Part shown: positions 1 through 12,951 of the stretch, one piece after another
Position numbering within the stretch: the stretch's first letter is position 1
Layout of the letters: each line of letters starts with the position of its first letter
Assembly: GCA_001910725.1 (NCBI GenBank)
Contig: MJGA01000004.1
Span: 124,001 to 188,000, forward strand
From: Phanerodontia chrysosporium
Taxonomy: Eukaryota; Basidiomycota; Agaricomycetes; Polyporales; Phanerochaetaceae
Direction of reading: 5' to 3'
Length of the DNA: 64,000 nucleotides
Program-made: the position numbers and the translations under genes
Notes under the pieces: generated by a model
Told to the model about the DNA's origin: nothing
Databases searched by the model: none
Seen by the model: the letters and a program-made list of their open reading frames with translations, nothing else

Positions 1-231
1 TCCGACTCTGCCTCTGCCCGCTCCCTCTCTGCTGCCTCTCTAGCGTCCTGGAGCTTGCGGGCCTCTTGTGCCTTTCGCCACGTCTCCAAAAACTCTTGAC
101 TGGAGGTGTCCGGCAGAGACCGCCGAGGACGTTTAGGTGCTGGTGTGAACGGTTGGTCGGGGGGTGTAGATAGCGAACGCGTCAGACGCGTCATACTCCT
201 TCTCGGAAGGAGCCTGATGTTTGCGGGACAT
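1..231 (-). CDS. Hypothetical charged protein, N-terminal part only
   Basis: The 3' part of this gene lies outside the window. An ATG in good context (CACCATG) at 231 opens a frame that stops after about 32 codons. A second frame with an ATG at 194 stays open to the window edge and encodes a basic then acidic, helix-prone stretch (PAPKRPRRSLPD near the start, then a Glu/Ala/Arg-rich segment with EAAERERAEAES). The two frames read like one protein split by a one-nucleotide frame break near 172-175, but a true start at 194 is equally possible. No domain is recognised. KRPRR could be a nuclear localisation signal. The function is unknown. Confidence 0.4.
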
Positions 232-1013
232 GGTGAGTTGCAAATAAATAGATTAAAGGGTGCTACATTAAGCAGAGAAGGATGAACGCGAAGAGGTGGA
301 CGTCGAGGTGAGCGGCAGCCCCGCGCTCGGGCGTCTCGAGTTTCCTATTTCGTCTCCCGCAGAGATTGAATAGTTCGTACGCTTGGGGTGCGTTGAGTTC
401 TACTCGGTACGTATTCCGTGCCTCCCGCACAGGAATCTCAGTGTGACTGAGTAGACTGGAGACGAGGCTACGCGCAAGCCCACACCGCCGGCACGAGCCC
501 ACGGTAAAAGTGGGCGAGGTGCGTCACCGCGGCCGCGTCAGGAAAAACAAGATGCGCACTGCGTGTCAGCGCTGCTTACGTGCCCGGGCTCGGCTGCAGC
601 GGGCGCCTCGGCCGAGCGGGTTGCGTCAGCCGCCCGTGCGTGCCCGGTGCGACGCGCCTTTCTCGGGGCGCGCCTTTTGAGTCGACTGCGTTTTTGCGCT
701 GCGACTGGCGAAATTCTCTCAAAGAGGCACGCAGAGTGGGTTGGGTGGTGGAAACGGGCCCCAGAAAAATGGGTGCAAATGCATTGTGTGTGGGTAGCAG
801 GGTGGTGTGCAGCGCGGTAAAAATACAACAGTATGTGTGTGTGTGCTATGCAACGGAAAGAGAGATGAGCGGAGGAAGAAACTCTAATGTGGGCAACAGA
901 CTATTAGGCGAGTGGCGTAGTGTGAGGTGCGGGTACTGGTACAGACACGGAACAACAACGAGAGGTATTGCGATTAGCTTTTGGTCGTGAACGCCGCCGA
1001 TCCTCTCGCGACC
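232..1013. other. Intergenic, no gene seen
   Basis: This is the 5' flank of the left-edge gene and the 3' flank of the cyclin gene. The open frames here overlap each other on both strands, lack splice-compatible continuation and have no recognisable protein content. A short GT-rich run (gtatgtgtgtgtgtgct) sits at about 831-847. Confidence 0.5.
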
Positions 1014-2217
1014 CTATGCCGCGACGACGGCCGCGGGCGCGACCGCGGCGTGTGCCTTGTAGCGCGGTATCGACGCCGCGCTCGACGCCGCAGAGCCGGT
1101 GCTCGACACGGGCGACACGCTCGCGAGGCTCGCCGCGCTCGACGCGCTCGCCGCGTGGTGGAAGTGGGGTATCGGGAACGAGCGCAGCATGTTGCTCAGC
1201 GCGGAGAAGCGGCGGTGCGGGGCGTGTTCCGCCGCAGTGCGGGCCTTCGCGGGGGCGGCGGCGGCGGCAGGCGCGGGCATGGCGGGCGCGGCCGCCGCGA
1301 GCGGCTCGGGCGACGCGGAGAGCGCTGCGACGACCGCGGGCTCCGGCTCGGCGGGCGGCGGCGGCGTGAGCACCATCGGCGACTGCGGCGCGGAGCTGTG
1401 CTCGGACTCCGAGTCCGTGCTGTCGCTCCAGCGCGAGGGCAGCGACGGCGGCGGGCTCGCGCGGCGGCTGCGGTGGTGGTGGTGCGCGCGCGTGTGGTTG
1501 CGTGGCGACGCGGGCGCGGAGACGGTGCGGAGCGCGAGACGCGGCGGCGCGACGAGCGAGAGGAGCGCGTCGTGGTGCGAGAGCAGGTCGCTCTCGTGCA
1601 GCGTGAGCTCGTAGTCGAGCACGTCGAGGAACTCGCGCTCGATGCGCCCGATGTCGCGCTTCCCAAAGACCCCGGTGCACAGCGCCCAGTGCACGTTCTT
1701 GAGCGTCGAGTCGTTGCAGTACTGCGGGAAACGTCAGTCGTGCTGCTCCGTGGGTGAGTGCGGGGCGTGGGACGAACCTTGTTCGCAAGGATGAGCGCGC
1801 CGAGGAAGACACGTTCGCAGGCCCACTGCTCGAGGGCGATCTGGAGGTGTGGCTTTGCCCGGTCGATGTAGACGAGGGCGACGAGCAGGACCGGGACCTT
1901 GACCTCGGCCTTGGTGAGCACGTTGTTGACAAAGTGGAGGAAGCTCGTGTGGTGTGTCTGCCGCGACGACGAGCGGCCGCGGGAGGACGAGGGGCGGCCC
2001 ATGGCATAGTCGACGGTCTCGACTACACAGTCGACAACGTATTCTAGACCGGGCAGACGATAAGCGGGCGCCACAAAGCGAGAGAGGGGGACTCCGGCGA
2101 CTTACCGATCAGGGTACGCGACATCTTTATATCCAACATCTCGAGGACTGCTGGCGAGTGCAGTGCGGGGTCGACGAGGCTGGCCTCGTGGACGGGCGAG
2201 TGACCACCTTGTACCAT
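1014..2217 (-). CDS. PHO80/PCL-type cyclin
   Basis: Regulatory cyclin of the PCL/Pho80 family, which in fungi activates the Pho85-type cyclin-dependent kinase. Three exons: 2217-2106, 2043-1778 and 1721-1014, with introns of 62 and 56 nt. All phases match and give 361 codons. The N-terminus carries EYVVDCVVETVDYAMG. The cyclin box follows (FLHFVNNVLTKAEVKVPVLL, then WACERVFLGALILANK), joined by the second splice to YCNDSTLKNVHWAL and then DIGRIEREFLDVLDYEL, the classical family signature. The last ~150 residues are low-complexity (His, Pro, Ala, Ser), typical of fungal PCL proteins. The start at 2217 is used because the first exon splices in phase into EYVVDC. A later in-frame ATG at 2074 would need the intron to be read as coding. 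Confidence 0.9.
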
Positions 2218-5206
2218 GGCTTGCGAGGGGCTGCGGGGGGTATGGGGCGCGGAGAGGAGGGACGCGGCGGCGGAGGGGAGGCGAGGAAAAGTGAGGATGG
2301 GACGGCGGCGGAGAGGGGGGTAATATAGGCAGGCATCGCAAGGCGGGAGGGAGATCTGAGATGAGACGATTTGAGGACGGAAAGGCAAGGCTGAGCGAGC
2401 GATGACTGCGACGGGACACGCAGCCAGACAGGCAAGCACGTCGGATCCGATCCCCAACCATAGCCAGTCCCCAGGCGCCCGCCGTGCTGACCCCCGCGCC
2501 GTGAGTCACCCAGATCTCCCCGCCCCGATCTGCCGAGCCTGCCCGCATCGGCCGCGGCATCGCTCGGCCTTCCCGTTCCCACTCGAGGGCCCTCGTCCGT
2601 CACACCCACCGCGAGACCACCGAGGATTATATTTGCCCATCCCTCGGACGGCATCGCAGGTGCGGGCGGCGGCGGACGCTGCGCGGGTGTGCCTCAGCCC
2701 TGTGCGTCCGCAGCCGATGCCCAGCACGCTGCGGCCTGCAATATTCCTCGCAGAACGTCCTCGCAAACAGAGCCTCGAGATCTTGCCGAGTCACATCGCT
2801 GGGAACGAGCCGCGCGAGTCACACAGCCCGGTTTCCAATCGACGGACGCAAAACCATCCCAGCTGCTGCTAACTCATCCCTCCGAACTCTAATCTCCGGC
2901 GCCTCCCACCCACCGCAAACTCCTGCTGAGGTAAGCCGACGGCCTCTGTCATCTTCTCCGCCCTCGCCATCCACTACGAATCCTTGCGATGGTTGCCTTA
3001 CTCAGCAGCAGGGCTTAGGCAGCGTCCTGCGCGCGCGCGCAGATAGGCGTTTCGCGTCGTTCGGAATACGCGCAGAAGAGGACGACGACGCAAACGCACG
3101 CTCAGGGGCTGCGGGCGACATTGCCACGTCGCCTCGCAGGCATTATCGCGCTGCGCCGCCTGCCTTTTCGCACGTTTGCCCACACCCGGGCCCTTGGCAA
3201 ATTGTCTGCGCCCCCACGTGGAATTTGGCCGCGCTTCATCGTCATCTGTCGCGATACACTCTGCACCCTTGGCAGGCCCCTCTCGCTCGCATTGCCCTTT
3301 TCAGGAAAGTATGCCTATGACGACCTCGCACCCGCCAGATAGCCTCCCTGTCGCGCCACGGCCAGTCATATCTCTACACCTGTTTGCAAACGCGTTTCTG
3401 GCCCCGGCTGCCACCATCAGGTTGTCGCAGGTATGCGATATCCCAGTTGATGTGCCTGCCTCTGGCGCTCAGACATTGGGTGGGCCTCACAGGGCCGGCC
3501 TTCGCTGCTGTGTCGCAGCGCAGTGCCTCCGGTGTTCACGCAGGGCCGCGTACGTGACAAGTTCGGGGCTCCATCCTGATTCTGCGTCTTGTGCCAGGCA
3601 GGCCACGGCGACCTCGAAAGCCGGAGCAGCGACACACGTCCCGGGCGGGCCCCAACGCGCAGGTGCAGGAGATAAGAGGGCGCAAAGTCCCCCCGGGGGC
3701 GGCGAAGCGTCGCGGTGCGCACGGACGCGCCGTGCAGGACGCGTTTCATGGGCGTTGCCAGGCCGCTGGGGCGCGTTTCAGGCTCCGCGGGGTTACGCCT
3801 CCGCTACGTCCGCCACCCGCGCAGGGACTGGCCGACTTCGTGGGCGTGCCCGCCGCGCCCGCCGCGGCCAACACCGTGCTCGACAGCCACGCAATCGGCC
3901 GCGGTTTGGCGTGCACGGGGCGAAAAGGGACGGCGGGACACGCGTCCTTTGGGAGGTGCGCGCCCGGCGTGATGGCCGCACGCGCCACCACTGCCTCCCC
4001 GTGCGACAGCTGGCACGCTCCGGCGCTGGCGCGCATGCGCGACGCGATCGACACAGCTCCGTTCGCTTCGTGGTGTACCCACGCGCCACCGTGCTCACCG
4101 GCGGAAGTGCACGACGTGTCTTGCACCGGCGGCTCGCATGATGGAAACATCCACGCTCGCAGCTACGAGGGCCCATCGTAATTGCTCGATTGATGCCGCA
4201 ATTAGAAGGAGCCTTCCCGTCACAGCTGTCAAGTACGGTTCTGGCATTATATGTGTAATTTATCTTTATAAATACACCACCGCCATCACTTCCAGACCCG
4301 TAGACAATACATATGGAACAATCGACAGCAAGCTGACCTGGCGTGTGCATTCCTGCGCGTACCCGGTGTAGGTCAACACAACCTAGGCGCTCTTCACGTT
4401 CCACATAAAATTTGTCCACATGTTCTAGTGCTACCGAACGTAGGCGGATATCGATGTATCATAGTTGCATACCAGGTATAGCGAACAGTTTGGCCAGCTC
4501 ATCATTCCGAGTGGTACTCCAGGTAGGCATCCCCCTTCGACCAATCATCCACCTTTACGGCCGTGATACTATAACAGGCAAATATTGGCCGGGATATCCT
4601 GACACCGCTTGTGAAGAGCGAGGAAGCACCCTGGTAGTAAATGTCAGGTTACTGACCGCGAGCCGAGACGTCCAGCTGGGGAGTGACATTGTATTCCATG
4701 TTCAGTACTCGTCTAGAGCCTAGGATGCAGTCAGAGGTCGTTCTTACGTGTGAGCGTGTCCTATATGCAGGTGAGCATGCTCGCGACGACAGCGATCGCC
4801 AGCTCCAGCCTCCCGAGAACGCAAATAGGCGGTGGCTTCTGACTATTCGCGCTGTTTGCCATCTCGCCTACTGTGTCAGCCACAGGGACATACAGTGGAC
4901 GAGCTCGCGCGTCCTCGAGGCCGAGCGCATCACAGCATCCTCGAGGCCAAACGATCTCACCCCCGACACCAAACACGACACCCTCGAGGCTCGCACTGCA
5001 CATATCCCTGAGATGGATGCATTCTCCGTCGCATCCAGGGCCGCAAGTGTTGCATACAATATGTTGATTAGCACTGATCCAGAGCCATATCGCCACAAGA
5101 CGTCTAGTAATACACGGGAGTATATCAGCGGGCACATACGGCCCTAAAAACGAAATCGCGTCTAAAATTCGCACCGGACGGCCGCCCCAACCGAGCATCC
5201 ATAGGC
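2218..5206. other. Intergenic, no supported gene
   Basis: GC-rich near 3000-4130 and AT-richer from 4190 to 5130. Several long overlapping frames exist on both strands (3176-4141 plus, 3793-4419 minus), but none has family-like sequence or splice-consistent extension. The part next to 2218 is presumably the cyclin promoter. I see nothing else. Confidence 0.45.
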
Positions 5207-7147
5207 TCACGACGCGCCGTCGGTTGACGTAGCAGAAGGAGCGGCCGCTCCCGGGGCAGCCGAGGTCGAGGCAGCGGCAGCGGCAGCCTCTGCCTTGGCC
5301 TTCTTGCTGTTCTTGCTCCCCTTCGGCCGGCCACGCGGCCGCTTCGCGCCCGGCTGCCCGTCGCCCGCGTCGTCCGCGCCGCGCTTGCCCGCCTGCGCGC
5401 TCGCCTCGAGCTGCGTGCGCAGCTCCGCGAGGTACCTGCCGGAGGAGTTTCGATGGCAGGGTCAGTCGCTGGGGGCTGGAGGCTGGAGGGGCACGGAGGG
5501 GGGACTACGCACTGCGCGCTCTTCTCCTCGATCGTCGCCTGCAGGCTCGGCAGCGGCGGCTGCCCGAGCTCCCTGCGCAGCCGGTCGACGTCCTGCTTCG
5601 CCGCCGCGTACTCGCCCTCGCTCAGCGTCCGGATCTTGCTCTGCAGCTCGCCCGCCCTGCTATGCCATGAGCATCGCGCTGCGCACCAACGGAGACGGAG
5701 GGCGTACTCTCGTGCGAGCTTGTCCGCGAGCATGTCGGCCTGCGTGGGGTCAGCGGCGCGCCCGTGCGGGCTGTGCGTGCCCTGCGCACCTTGTCTCTGT
5801 CCTCGTTCACCTGCGGACATGCGCGTCAACGCGGCGCTCAGCGATGCCAAGTCCTCGCGGGCGACGCACCTCTGCCAGGCACTTGAGCAGCCGAGCCCTT
5901 TCGCTGTCGAGTCTGCGGGGTGCCTCTCGCGTCAGTCACCTCTGTCCGGTGAGACCCGCAGGACGCCTGATTGCGAAACAACGGAGAGCAGGCCCGGGCG
6001 GGGCGGGTGGTGGCGCGGTTATCGATGGGAGACGCGGCTAGTACACAGCTGCGTCTCTGGCCTGCACTAGCATGCCTTGCGGCGCCGTACCAGCGCCGAG
6101 CACAGGCAACCATCTGCTACTGCCCGAGAGGCAGTGGACGACCACCCGGGACAGGCTCCGAGCAACTATTGTTGTGTGCCATGGCCCACTGGCAGCACAC
6201 ATCGGTGGCCGACCGCGGAATCGCCGCACGGCGAAGATACACGGCTCGGGGCAGCAAACTCGACGTCCTGGTACTCTAGGGTCTGGTACGGAGATGACCC
6301 AGCGTGGGGTCATGCGCCACGTACGCGCGCCGCCGCACAATCGTCGCCACGCTACAGAGCGGCACCGGGAGGGGGGAGGGAGGGGGGGGCTGTCACTCAC
6401 TTGTTCTTCTGCTCCTTGACGTCCTGTATCGCCTTGTTCTTCTCGTCGAGCGCGGCGTGTGCGGAGAGGATGTTTGCCGTGTGCAGTTGCAGTGTCAGCG
6501 CATGTTTCCTGGTAACGCATGTGCGGTTCGTCAGCTGGGCGTTCAGCGGACGCACGACGCAGACAGGCGAGTAGGAAGCCGGGGCTGCTGCTGTGCACGG
6601 CCGCGGAGCCGGAAAGGCGGCCGAACATCCGCGTCGCGGGGTGCGCGCCGACGCAAGCCGTCCGCGCCGACTGGTATCACTAAGGCATTGTGGCGAGGGG
6701 AATGCCGGGAACTGGCTGCGGCTGTGATTGGCAAGACAGAAACTGTAGGGAGAGGGGGCAGGTGGGTTCCCTGTCCCGTCGCTTCACTTCGAGGATGCAC
6801 ACGACGCTGGGTCATACACCTGTGCAGCCGACAACGATGTCGTTTCCACGGTGTGCAGCATACGCTCATATCGAGTACGCGGACGAGGACCCGCCCACAT
6901 ACGCCACAGCACGTCTGCACCGCAACCGCAGGACCACCCTACCAAGCCGGGACCACAGGAAACTCAAACCAGGGGCAGTGCAAAGACGAGACACGCACTT
7001 GAGTTCAGCGGTCTTCGCGAGCTGGACGAGCTTCTGCGTCCAGTCGCCCTGCGCGACGAGGGGCGGGTGTGCCCCGGACGCGGACACGGACGCAGACGCA
7101 GACGCGCCCGACGGCCCCGCGGACGAGCTCCCAGCGACGGCGGCCAT
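5207..7147 (-). CDS. Coiled-coil protein with C-terminal AT-hook
   Basis: Seven exons joined exactly: 7147-6999, 6508-6401, 5912-5870, 5810-5790, 5739-5708, 5656-5513 and 5435-5207, giving 241 residues. Exon 4 is a 21-nt micro-exon (VNEDRDK) and exon 5 is 32 nt. The N-terminus is an Ala/Ser/Gly tail. Residues of about 35-165 are strongly heptad-like (KKHALTLQLHTANILSAHAA, ALDEKNKAIQDVKEQKNKLD, ELQSKIRTLSEGEYAAAKQD) and predicted to be coiled coil. The C-terminus has the AT-hook-like GAKRPRGRPKGSKNSKK, then an Ala/Ser tail. A role as a nuclear DNA-associated or scaffold protein is inferred from the AT-hook. No named family is recognised. Intron 1 (about 490 nt) is unusually long for this genome, so another small exon inside it cannot be excluded, although phase is intact without one. 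Confidence 0.8.
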
Positions 7148-10100
7148 GGCGTGAAATACGAGGGAGGAGGAAAACAAGGGTGCGTGGGGTCCTGGCGCCT
7201 GTGCGGCCGACTCCGGAAACTGCCAGCGCACCAGCCCCGCAGGCGTCTGCTGATTTTTCTGCGGTTGGGCGTCGCGCACGTGGCGGGCGGTCGCCCGCTC
7301 TGCTGCGGACTCCGTCTTCGTATTTTTGTGCAGGCCCTCGTTCCTCGCCAGCTGCGCTCGACTATTGCCCTGTTTCTCTGGGTTCCTAGCTTTTCCGGTT
7401 GCCAACCCTCCGCTGCTCAGCCGTGCTTCAGCCTCGCTCGTAAGCGTACTCTCCAGGACGCGGTGCCCAGCAGGCACCAGGGCGTCGCGGCGTACCAAGG
7501 ACATGCACTCTTGCCCCGCACGCTTTCCGTGTGCCCTCATACCGCCATTTATTGGTCTTAACGCAGCCCTCTATGCCATCCGCGACCGCACAAGCAGCGG
7601 AACGGGACCCCGGTCCCACGGCGGCGTCCGTGGGCAACCATTCCACAACCCGTCCCGCTATCTCTGTGCGTCGATCCGATTGCAAAGGCCCAGACTCCGT
7701 CGCGCTACTTAGGGGCCCGACGCGCGCCGAAGGGCCATCGCACGCGTATGACGCGCTGCGGACACGCCTCGCGATCTATGCGCGTCGCGCTAGAAGGGTA
7801 CGCGTGATCCTGACCGAACCGTGACGTCGCCAGGGCGATCCCGTTGCGGTTGTTATCTGCACATAGAGGGCAATCCCGCGTGTCGCCGCTCGAGGCTTTC
7901 CGGTGTGCGCTGGGAACGCGTCGGCCGTACGGAGGATGCAATCCCGCGTAGGCTATATTTGCTTCGAGGCAGCCCCATATTGATTTGCGCTCATAGCAGG
8001 ATCAAGCTACAGGGGATTCCGATGCAGTCGGTTGCTCACACGAGCTGCTGTCCTCCGACGAGTTGTCTCGACTTGGTCCGGTTCCGCTCGGAAACGCAAG
8101 TACTCCCAAGGGGTGGATGTCTGCACTCTCGTTTTGTTGTCTCACATGGAATCCGGCGATAGGACGAAAGATTGTAAACTTTCTTTGTACGTATTACTAT
8201 CAAAGTATGGGCTCTTCATCCACGATTACTAAGAATTGACTCAGCTGCCGCCGTAGATAATGTGCTGCCAAACAATGATTCAGGATATACCCGTGTATGC
8301 CCGGCGAGGTGGGAATCTATGGTGGAAGTAGCCCGTTCTGGACCGCCAAGGCCGCATCTTTGCCGCTGCTACCATGACCTGTTATGATATGGTCTTTCTG
8401 GCTCTCCCGGGATGACTGATTTGCAGGTATGTACTACGCTACTTTCTATGACCGCAATGAACTGTTTCTAGAATTCGAATGCGACCGCTAGGCTCTAGTC
8501 CCTCATATCTGATTTCCTCATTCTAGCTGTATATCTATCTCTTCAGCGATGTCGGCGTCCCACAGGCCGAGGCGCGTAGCGTACGGTCCTGCGCAGTCAA
8601 ACCGAGGCTCACTGCAGGATGACGTCACCCCTCTCTCTCCCATGAAAGGCAGCGGCATCAGCTTCGTGGCGCGGCAGCTTCCGACGCACGTGAACTCAGG
8701 CTTCATCCCAACTTCCGTCGTTCATCAGCAAAAAAATAGGTCGCAGATCTAGTATGGTAGGGCTGGCAAGGCGGTGTCAGTCAGACTAGCGCTGGCCTGC
8801 GACGGCAAACGCGCGCCAGTCTGATAATGCCTGATAATGCCTGGTCATGCCTGGTCATGGCTCGCCGTGCTGATGCTGGATGGCATGGTAAGGTCACGAA
8901 TGGTAATGTTAATATCTGTGTGAGATTGTATGAGCAGTAATGACAATTAACTGTTGTTTCACTTCCTGAGTGCGCCATTGAAGCACTGGGCCGGCAAGAT
9001 TTCACTTCGGCGCCGCGTCCGGAGCACGCTCACTCATCCGGGTACAACTTATATTGCCAAACGGGGTTCGGAAAGGAAGTACGAGGATGCTTCTCATTCT
9101 GCGGAAAGCGCAGCGTTGCTACCGCGACTGCACATAGCAGTGGTGCGTGCGGCATGCGGCGGAGGTGTTAGCACGAAGCACGGAAGCCGACGCTTACAAC
9201 AAAACGGCTTACCGGGTCACACTGTGACTTACCCGTGACTCTCTCCGCTTACCAGGACTTCAAACCCGTGACAGACGCGTCATGCCCAAGGACGGTGACG
9301 TCGAAGTGTCCGAGAAGCGAAGTCCATCTCCAACGCATATAAAGCGTCTTTTCCCTCTGCCCTGCTCTCTCCGTCGTACCACCATGTTTCTCGCTCCTGG
9401 TACCCTTCCCCCGTCCGAATGATCCTGCCTCACTCGGCCCCGAGGCGAACACATTGTGCCCGCCGCTCTCATGTACGTCTTCTCAGCGTTCTCTATCATG
9501 ATAGGTCAGTCATGTTAATATGGGCATTCCCCTGGACAGAATGTGAAGCCGTAGGAATGCGGCCATACTTGAAATGTAAGTCCCATTATATGTGCGCATA
9601 TATCCTTGTTAATTACTCGCCATCTGTAGCCCAGGGCTCCTACAGGACACTCAGCCTGCTCTGCGTCAGGTGCGTCTGCAGCCGCCCTCGCGCGTACATC
9701 ATACCATGGATGTGACCGTTTGGCATACAACCTTCTACAGCTTTCATGCAAGCCGCGCGTGCGAGGCCGCCGAGATCTATCACCCGGAGTGTGCGTCACC
9801 ACTCACTCTTTTGTTCTTATCTGACCTGCCGTGTTACACAGCATACACCGTTGGCGCAGGATCTCGCACACGTACGTGATCAGCCTTCCACTCTCTGGCG
9901 CTCTCGTACTAACATCCACTCACTTCCCTTTGCCAGGCTCATTGCTGTGCTCGGTGCCTCGCTCAATTTCAACACACCTCATCGGCAGCACCTGGTGTAA
10001 GCGTTCTTCTAGTGTGATCAGTGTCGTGTGCGGCTGGTGCGCGAGCGACGCAAGTATGTGGTGCCACCTGCTTTCTATCCCGATCCGCATCTGTCACCCA

Positions 10101-12047
10101 ACTACTTGTGTACTATATCCTGTACTTTATCGTCATGAATAAATCGATTATATTATCTAAAATATACGGAACGAGCCCGAATAGCAGCCCGACGCAACCC
10201 AAATATGTGCCTCGCAACTGCTGCTGCTGCCATGCATTGCCAGTCATTACCAGTCCTGGTCATCGCTGACCTAGCTTCCCATACTGGCAAGCCTGATCTG
10301 TGCTATCAGGCTGATAAGCATGATCACGCTTATAGATCGCATGTCAGAGACGTCAATCTCAATCTCAGTCTGGCAACGCTGATCTGCCCTGGTAGCCCTG
10401 GTCAAGCCTGATCTAGCAGTTATTTTTTTGCTGATGTTCATATCCAGGTTAAGGCAGCTCCTGTCTATTCCAGTCCACATTCAGCTTATGTACTACGCTT
10501 TACTTGCCTAGTGCGAAGAATCGCCTTCAAGCTAGATTCTTACACCAATCGTCACAATGTACACGTAGCATGTCTCGGAATTAGACACGACGCCCGTGTG
10601 CAAGCGGCAGCTGCAACACGCCAGCAGGATCGGTTTGTCTGTTTTGCTTGCCCACTCGGGCTACTGATGTCGCATTTTACAGGAAGGGACCCCTTATGCA
10701 TAAAAGCATGTGTCGGCCCACGGTTTGCTTCAGACCGGGGTAGCCAGGGTGTGTTCTCGTCATGATTTGCTCTATCGCTGCTTCTTTCTTATCTGCAGCA
10801 TTTTTTTCCGTAGCTACCTATCAGCAGCGCTGTCGTTTGTGCACTCGAAAATAGCGTTGTGATGGCACGATCGGTCTCTATGACTCCACTAGATGTCGGA
10901 TCGTCTCCACAGAATGGACAAAGTCCTTCGCGTGCGACATGCAACGCCTTTCCGACACCACCGGAGAATCCTCTCGGGCTCGTAAAGTTCATTCCAGTCT
11001 CGAGCGAAGGAGGGCTCCACAGCCGCGCCACAGCCTGCCGGCCAGCGCCCGTGACCCAACTTCGACGTATCTGCGCGGCATCGACCAGCCCTAGACTGGG
11101 CTAGCTAGGCGCACTGAAGGAACGCTAGACGAGCCAGCGGGATCAGCCCGCCGCGCAATCCACGTCGTTATAGACTTGGGCGGAAGCACGTTCGTTCACG
11201 CTCCTGTCTACGGGGTCGCTCCCTGCCGGATGGCGGAGCCGCAAGACGCAGCCCGAGATACACCCCGAGATAAAGCCTCCTGTGGCCTTGATACAGACGT
11301 CTTTTCTCACCCGAAGGGCTGTTCGGCGGGCGAAGCGTCGCAGCGGGTACTGTCTGAGCAGCCGGAAACGCAAGGAGCGCGTCTCTCGACCTCAAACGCG
11401 CGTGGCAACGCCGTGACGTCTGCCTCTGCTCTAGGAGTGCAGGAATCACGGGCTCGCGCGATTCGGGAGCCAGGATGCTTAAATCTGCCGGTGCGACGCA
11501 AGAGACTGTGCGCTGGGGTGTTATGCAGGCGTCGAGCGTCGGAGCGATGTGGCGCGCGCTCCTATTTCCAGCGGTGCCCGCGGCGCCGTCAGTGAGTCAC
11601 CACCGACCCACATTCTCTGTCGTGACGCTTTGCTGACGATGTGGAGGCAGCTAAGGAACGGCGCTGACGCGTCGTCTGCCGGGAGCGCATGGCGCCCCTA
11701 AGCATGTCCGAAGATGAGTGAGGATGAGTCATGGTCAGCCTATCGGAGTTTGAGCGCTGTGTCGAGCTGATTGCGCGTATGCATCGGTAGACTGCCGACC
11801 CCGAGAGTGACTGTTAAGGTGATCTCGCCGTTGTGACTCTCCACCTCGGAAGAGCGCCTCGAAAACGACAAGGCTGTCAATACGTCGCACAGTGAGTGTC
11901 ATCTCTTCGGTAGACGAATTAGTCTATACGCGAAGACTCTGATTGTCAAGAACATGCGCGCGAAGGTCCCTCCTGCTCGCCAATGTGTGATGATTATGGT
12001 GGGTTGACAAGTATCACGAGTGTGGTAACGACGAATTTCCAATTATA
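7148..12047. other. 4.9 kb without a supported gene
   Basis: No frame here shows a recognisable family. A TATA-like box (catataaagcg, about 9338-9348) precedes an ATG in strong context at 9384 that stops after 12 codons. Downstream GT..AG-like segments to about 10000 could not be joined into a convincing protein. Short degenerate direct repeats built on gcctgat/cctggtcatg occur at about 8824-8862, with similar words at 10237-10411. The base composition varies, which suggests old repetitive or decayed DNA. Confidence 0.4.
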
Positions 12048-12133
12048 GGGCACTTGGCACAGTGGTAGCGCGCACGCTTCGCATCCTTGACGTTGTTTGC
12101 GTGAGGTCGGGAGTTCAATCCTCCCAGTGTCCA
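12048..12133 (+). tRNA. tRNA-Ala (anticodon CGC), with intron
   Basis: Acceptor arms GGGCACT and AGTGTCC pair with discriminator A. D-arm is TGGCACAGTGGTAGCGC, anticodon stem CACGC/GCGTG, anticodon CGC at 12080-12082. A 14-nt intron (12084-12097) follows position 37. The T-arm is GGGAG TTCAATC CTCCC. A T-rich run follows directly (12134-12138), consistent with a Pol III terminator. An open frame read antisense across this gene gives the peptide DTGRIELPTSR, a known spurious protein signature of tRNA genes. Confidence 0.93.
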
Positions 12134-12379
12134 TTTTTGATTTTGCATCCACTACACATTCCTCTCTCGCCTTAATCAGTTCTCGGACACCCTCACAACA
12201 CTGCACGAGACTGTCCGTCATATGCCATGTGGAGATGTTTCATTCCGCATTTTGAGAGAGCATTATAGCATAGACTAAGAGTAAACGACTGTGTACAACG
12301 AAATGCAGTGTTCATCGGATTCGTAGCGATTGTCCAAAAGTCTGAGTCGGAGGTGGCAACGTAGGCAAGTTCTGCGCGA

Positions 12380-12951
12380 TTAGTTGAGCGGACCCTTGAT
12401 GGTAAACTCCGGGCCCCAGTTGCCCGAGTCGCCCCAGACTAACCGCACAGTCAGCACTCTGCATGCACTTACGATGCACATAACTCGGTACTCACGAACG
12501 AGGCTGTAGTCATTGGACGAGAGGACCTCGGGGACAGTAACTTTCGCATGACCGTCGCGCAGATGAATGTTCCAAGCCAGGAGGACTAGAGCACGTCCGT
12601 CAATCCCAGCCGTGGCGATAAACACGGTGTTGCTACGCACCTGGGAGCTCGCCGTACACGCCCGAGCGGAGAGTAATGCGGCCGGTGTTGCCGCCGCCAG
12701 TGATATTCACCGGTGCGTCCTTGGTCTCCCTAGAACGAGTCGCGTCAACCTTCACATGGAGAACATGGCGATCATTATTTGACTTACCACTTGACGGTGT
12801 ACGTCTTGCCAGACTCCCAGACCGTGCCCTTCGTTGGGTAGGTCATGCGGGGGTCTCAGACATCGCGAGTCTCGAGCTCTGCGGGTGCAGCGTAGGCGAT
12901 CTGGGAGACGGCGCCGACAGCGACGCTGGCGAGGATGGCGGAAAACTTCAT
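12380..12951 (-). pseudogene. Kre9/GPI-anchor-family small secreted protein, nonsense codon
   Basis: Paralogue of the intact gene at 14714-15282, with the same four-exon structure and splice phases. The first exon encodes a signal peptide (MKFSAILASVAVGAVSQIAY) and then ELETRDV, where the paralogue has Trp (DVWTP). Here codon 32 is TGA (12856-12858). Everything downstream remains open and conserved: TYPTKGTVWESGKTYTVKW, ETKDAPVNITGGGNTGRIT, LLAWNIHLRDGHAKVTVPEV, LWGDSGNWGPEFTIKGPLN, stop at 12380-12382. A TATAAG box lies upstream at about 13068-13073. A single G-to-A change (TGG to TGA) explains the break. Frames and splice sites are otherwise intact, so inactivation looks recent. Confidence 0.85.

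Noticed and set aside
3176..4181. Long overlapping open frames (321 and 196 codons) on the plus strand
   Set aside because: GC-rich DNA keeps all frames open here. The translations are Arg/Ala/Pro-rich without domain-like segments, and frames on both strands are equally long.
9338..10000. TATA-like box, ATG in good context and several GT..AG-like segments suggesting a small multi-exon gene
   Set aside because: The first frame stops after 12 codons and no combination of the visible junctions gave a continuous protein-like sequence.
11994..12221. 75-codon minus-strand frame containing DTGRIELPTSRKQ
   Set aside because: It is the antisense reading of the tRNA-Ala gene, a known false protein signature. 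The same occurs at 19302-19490.
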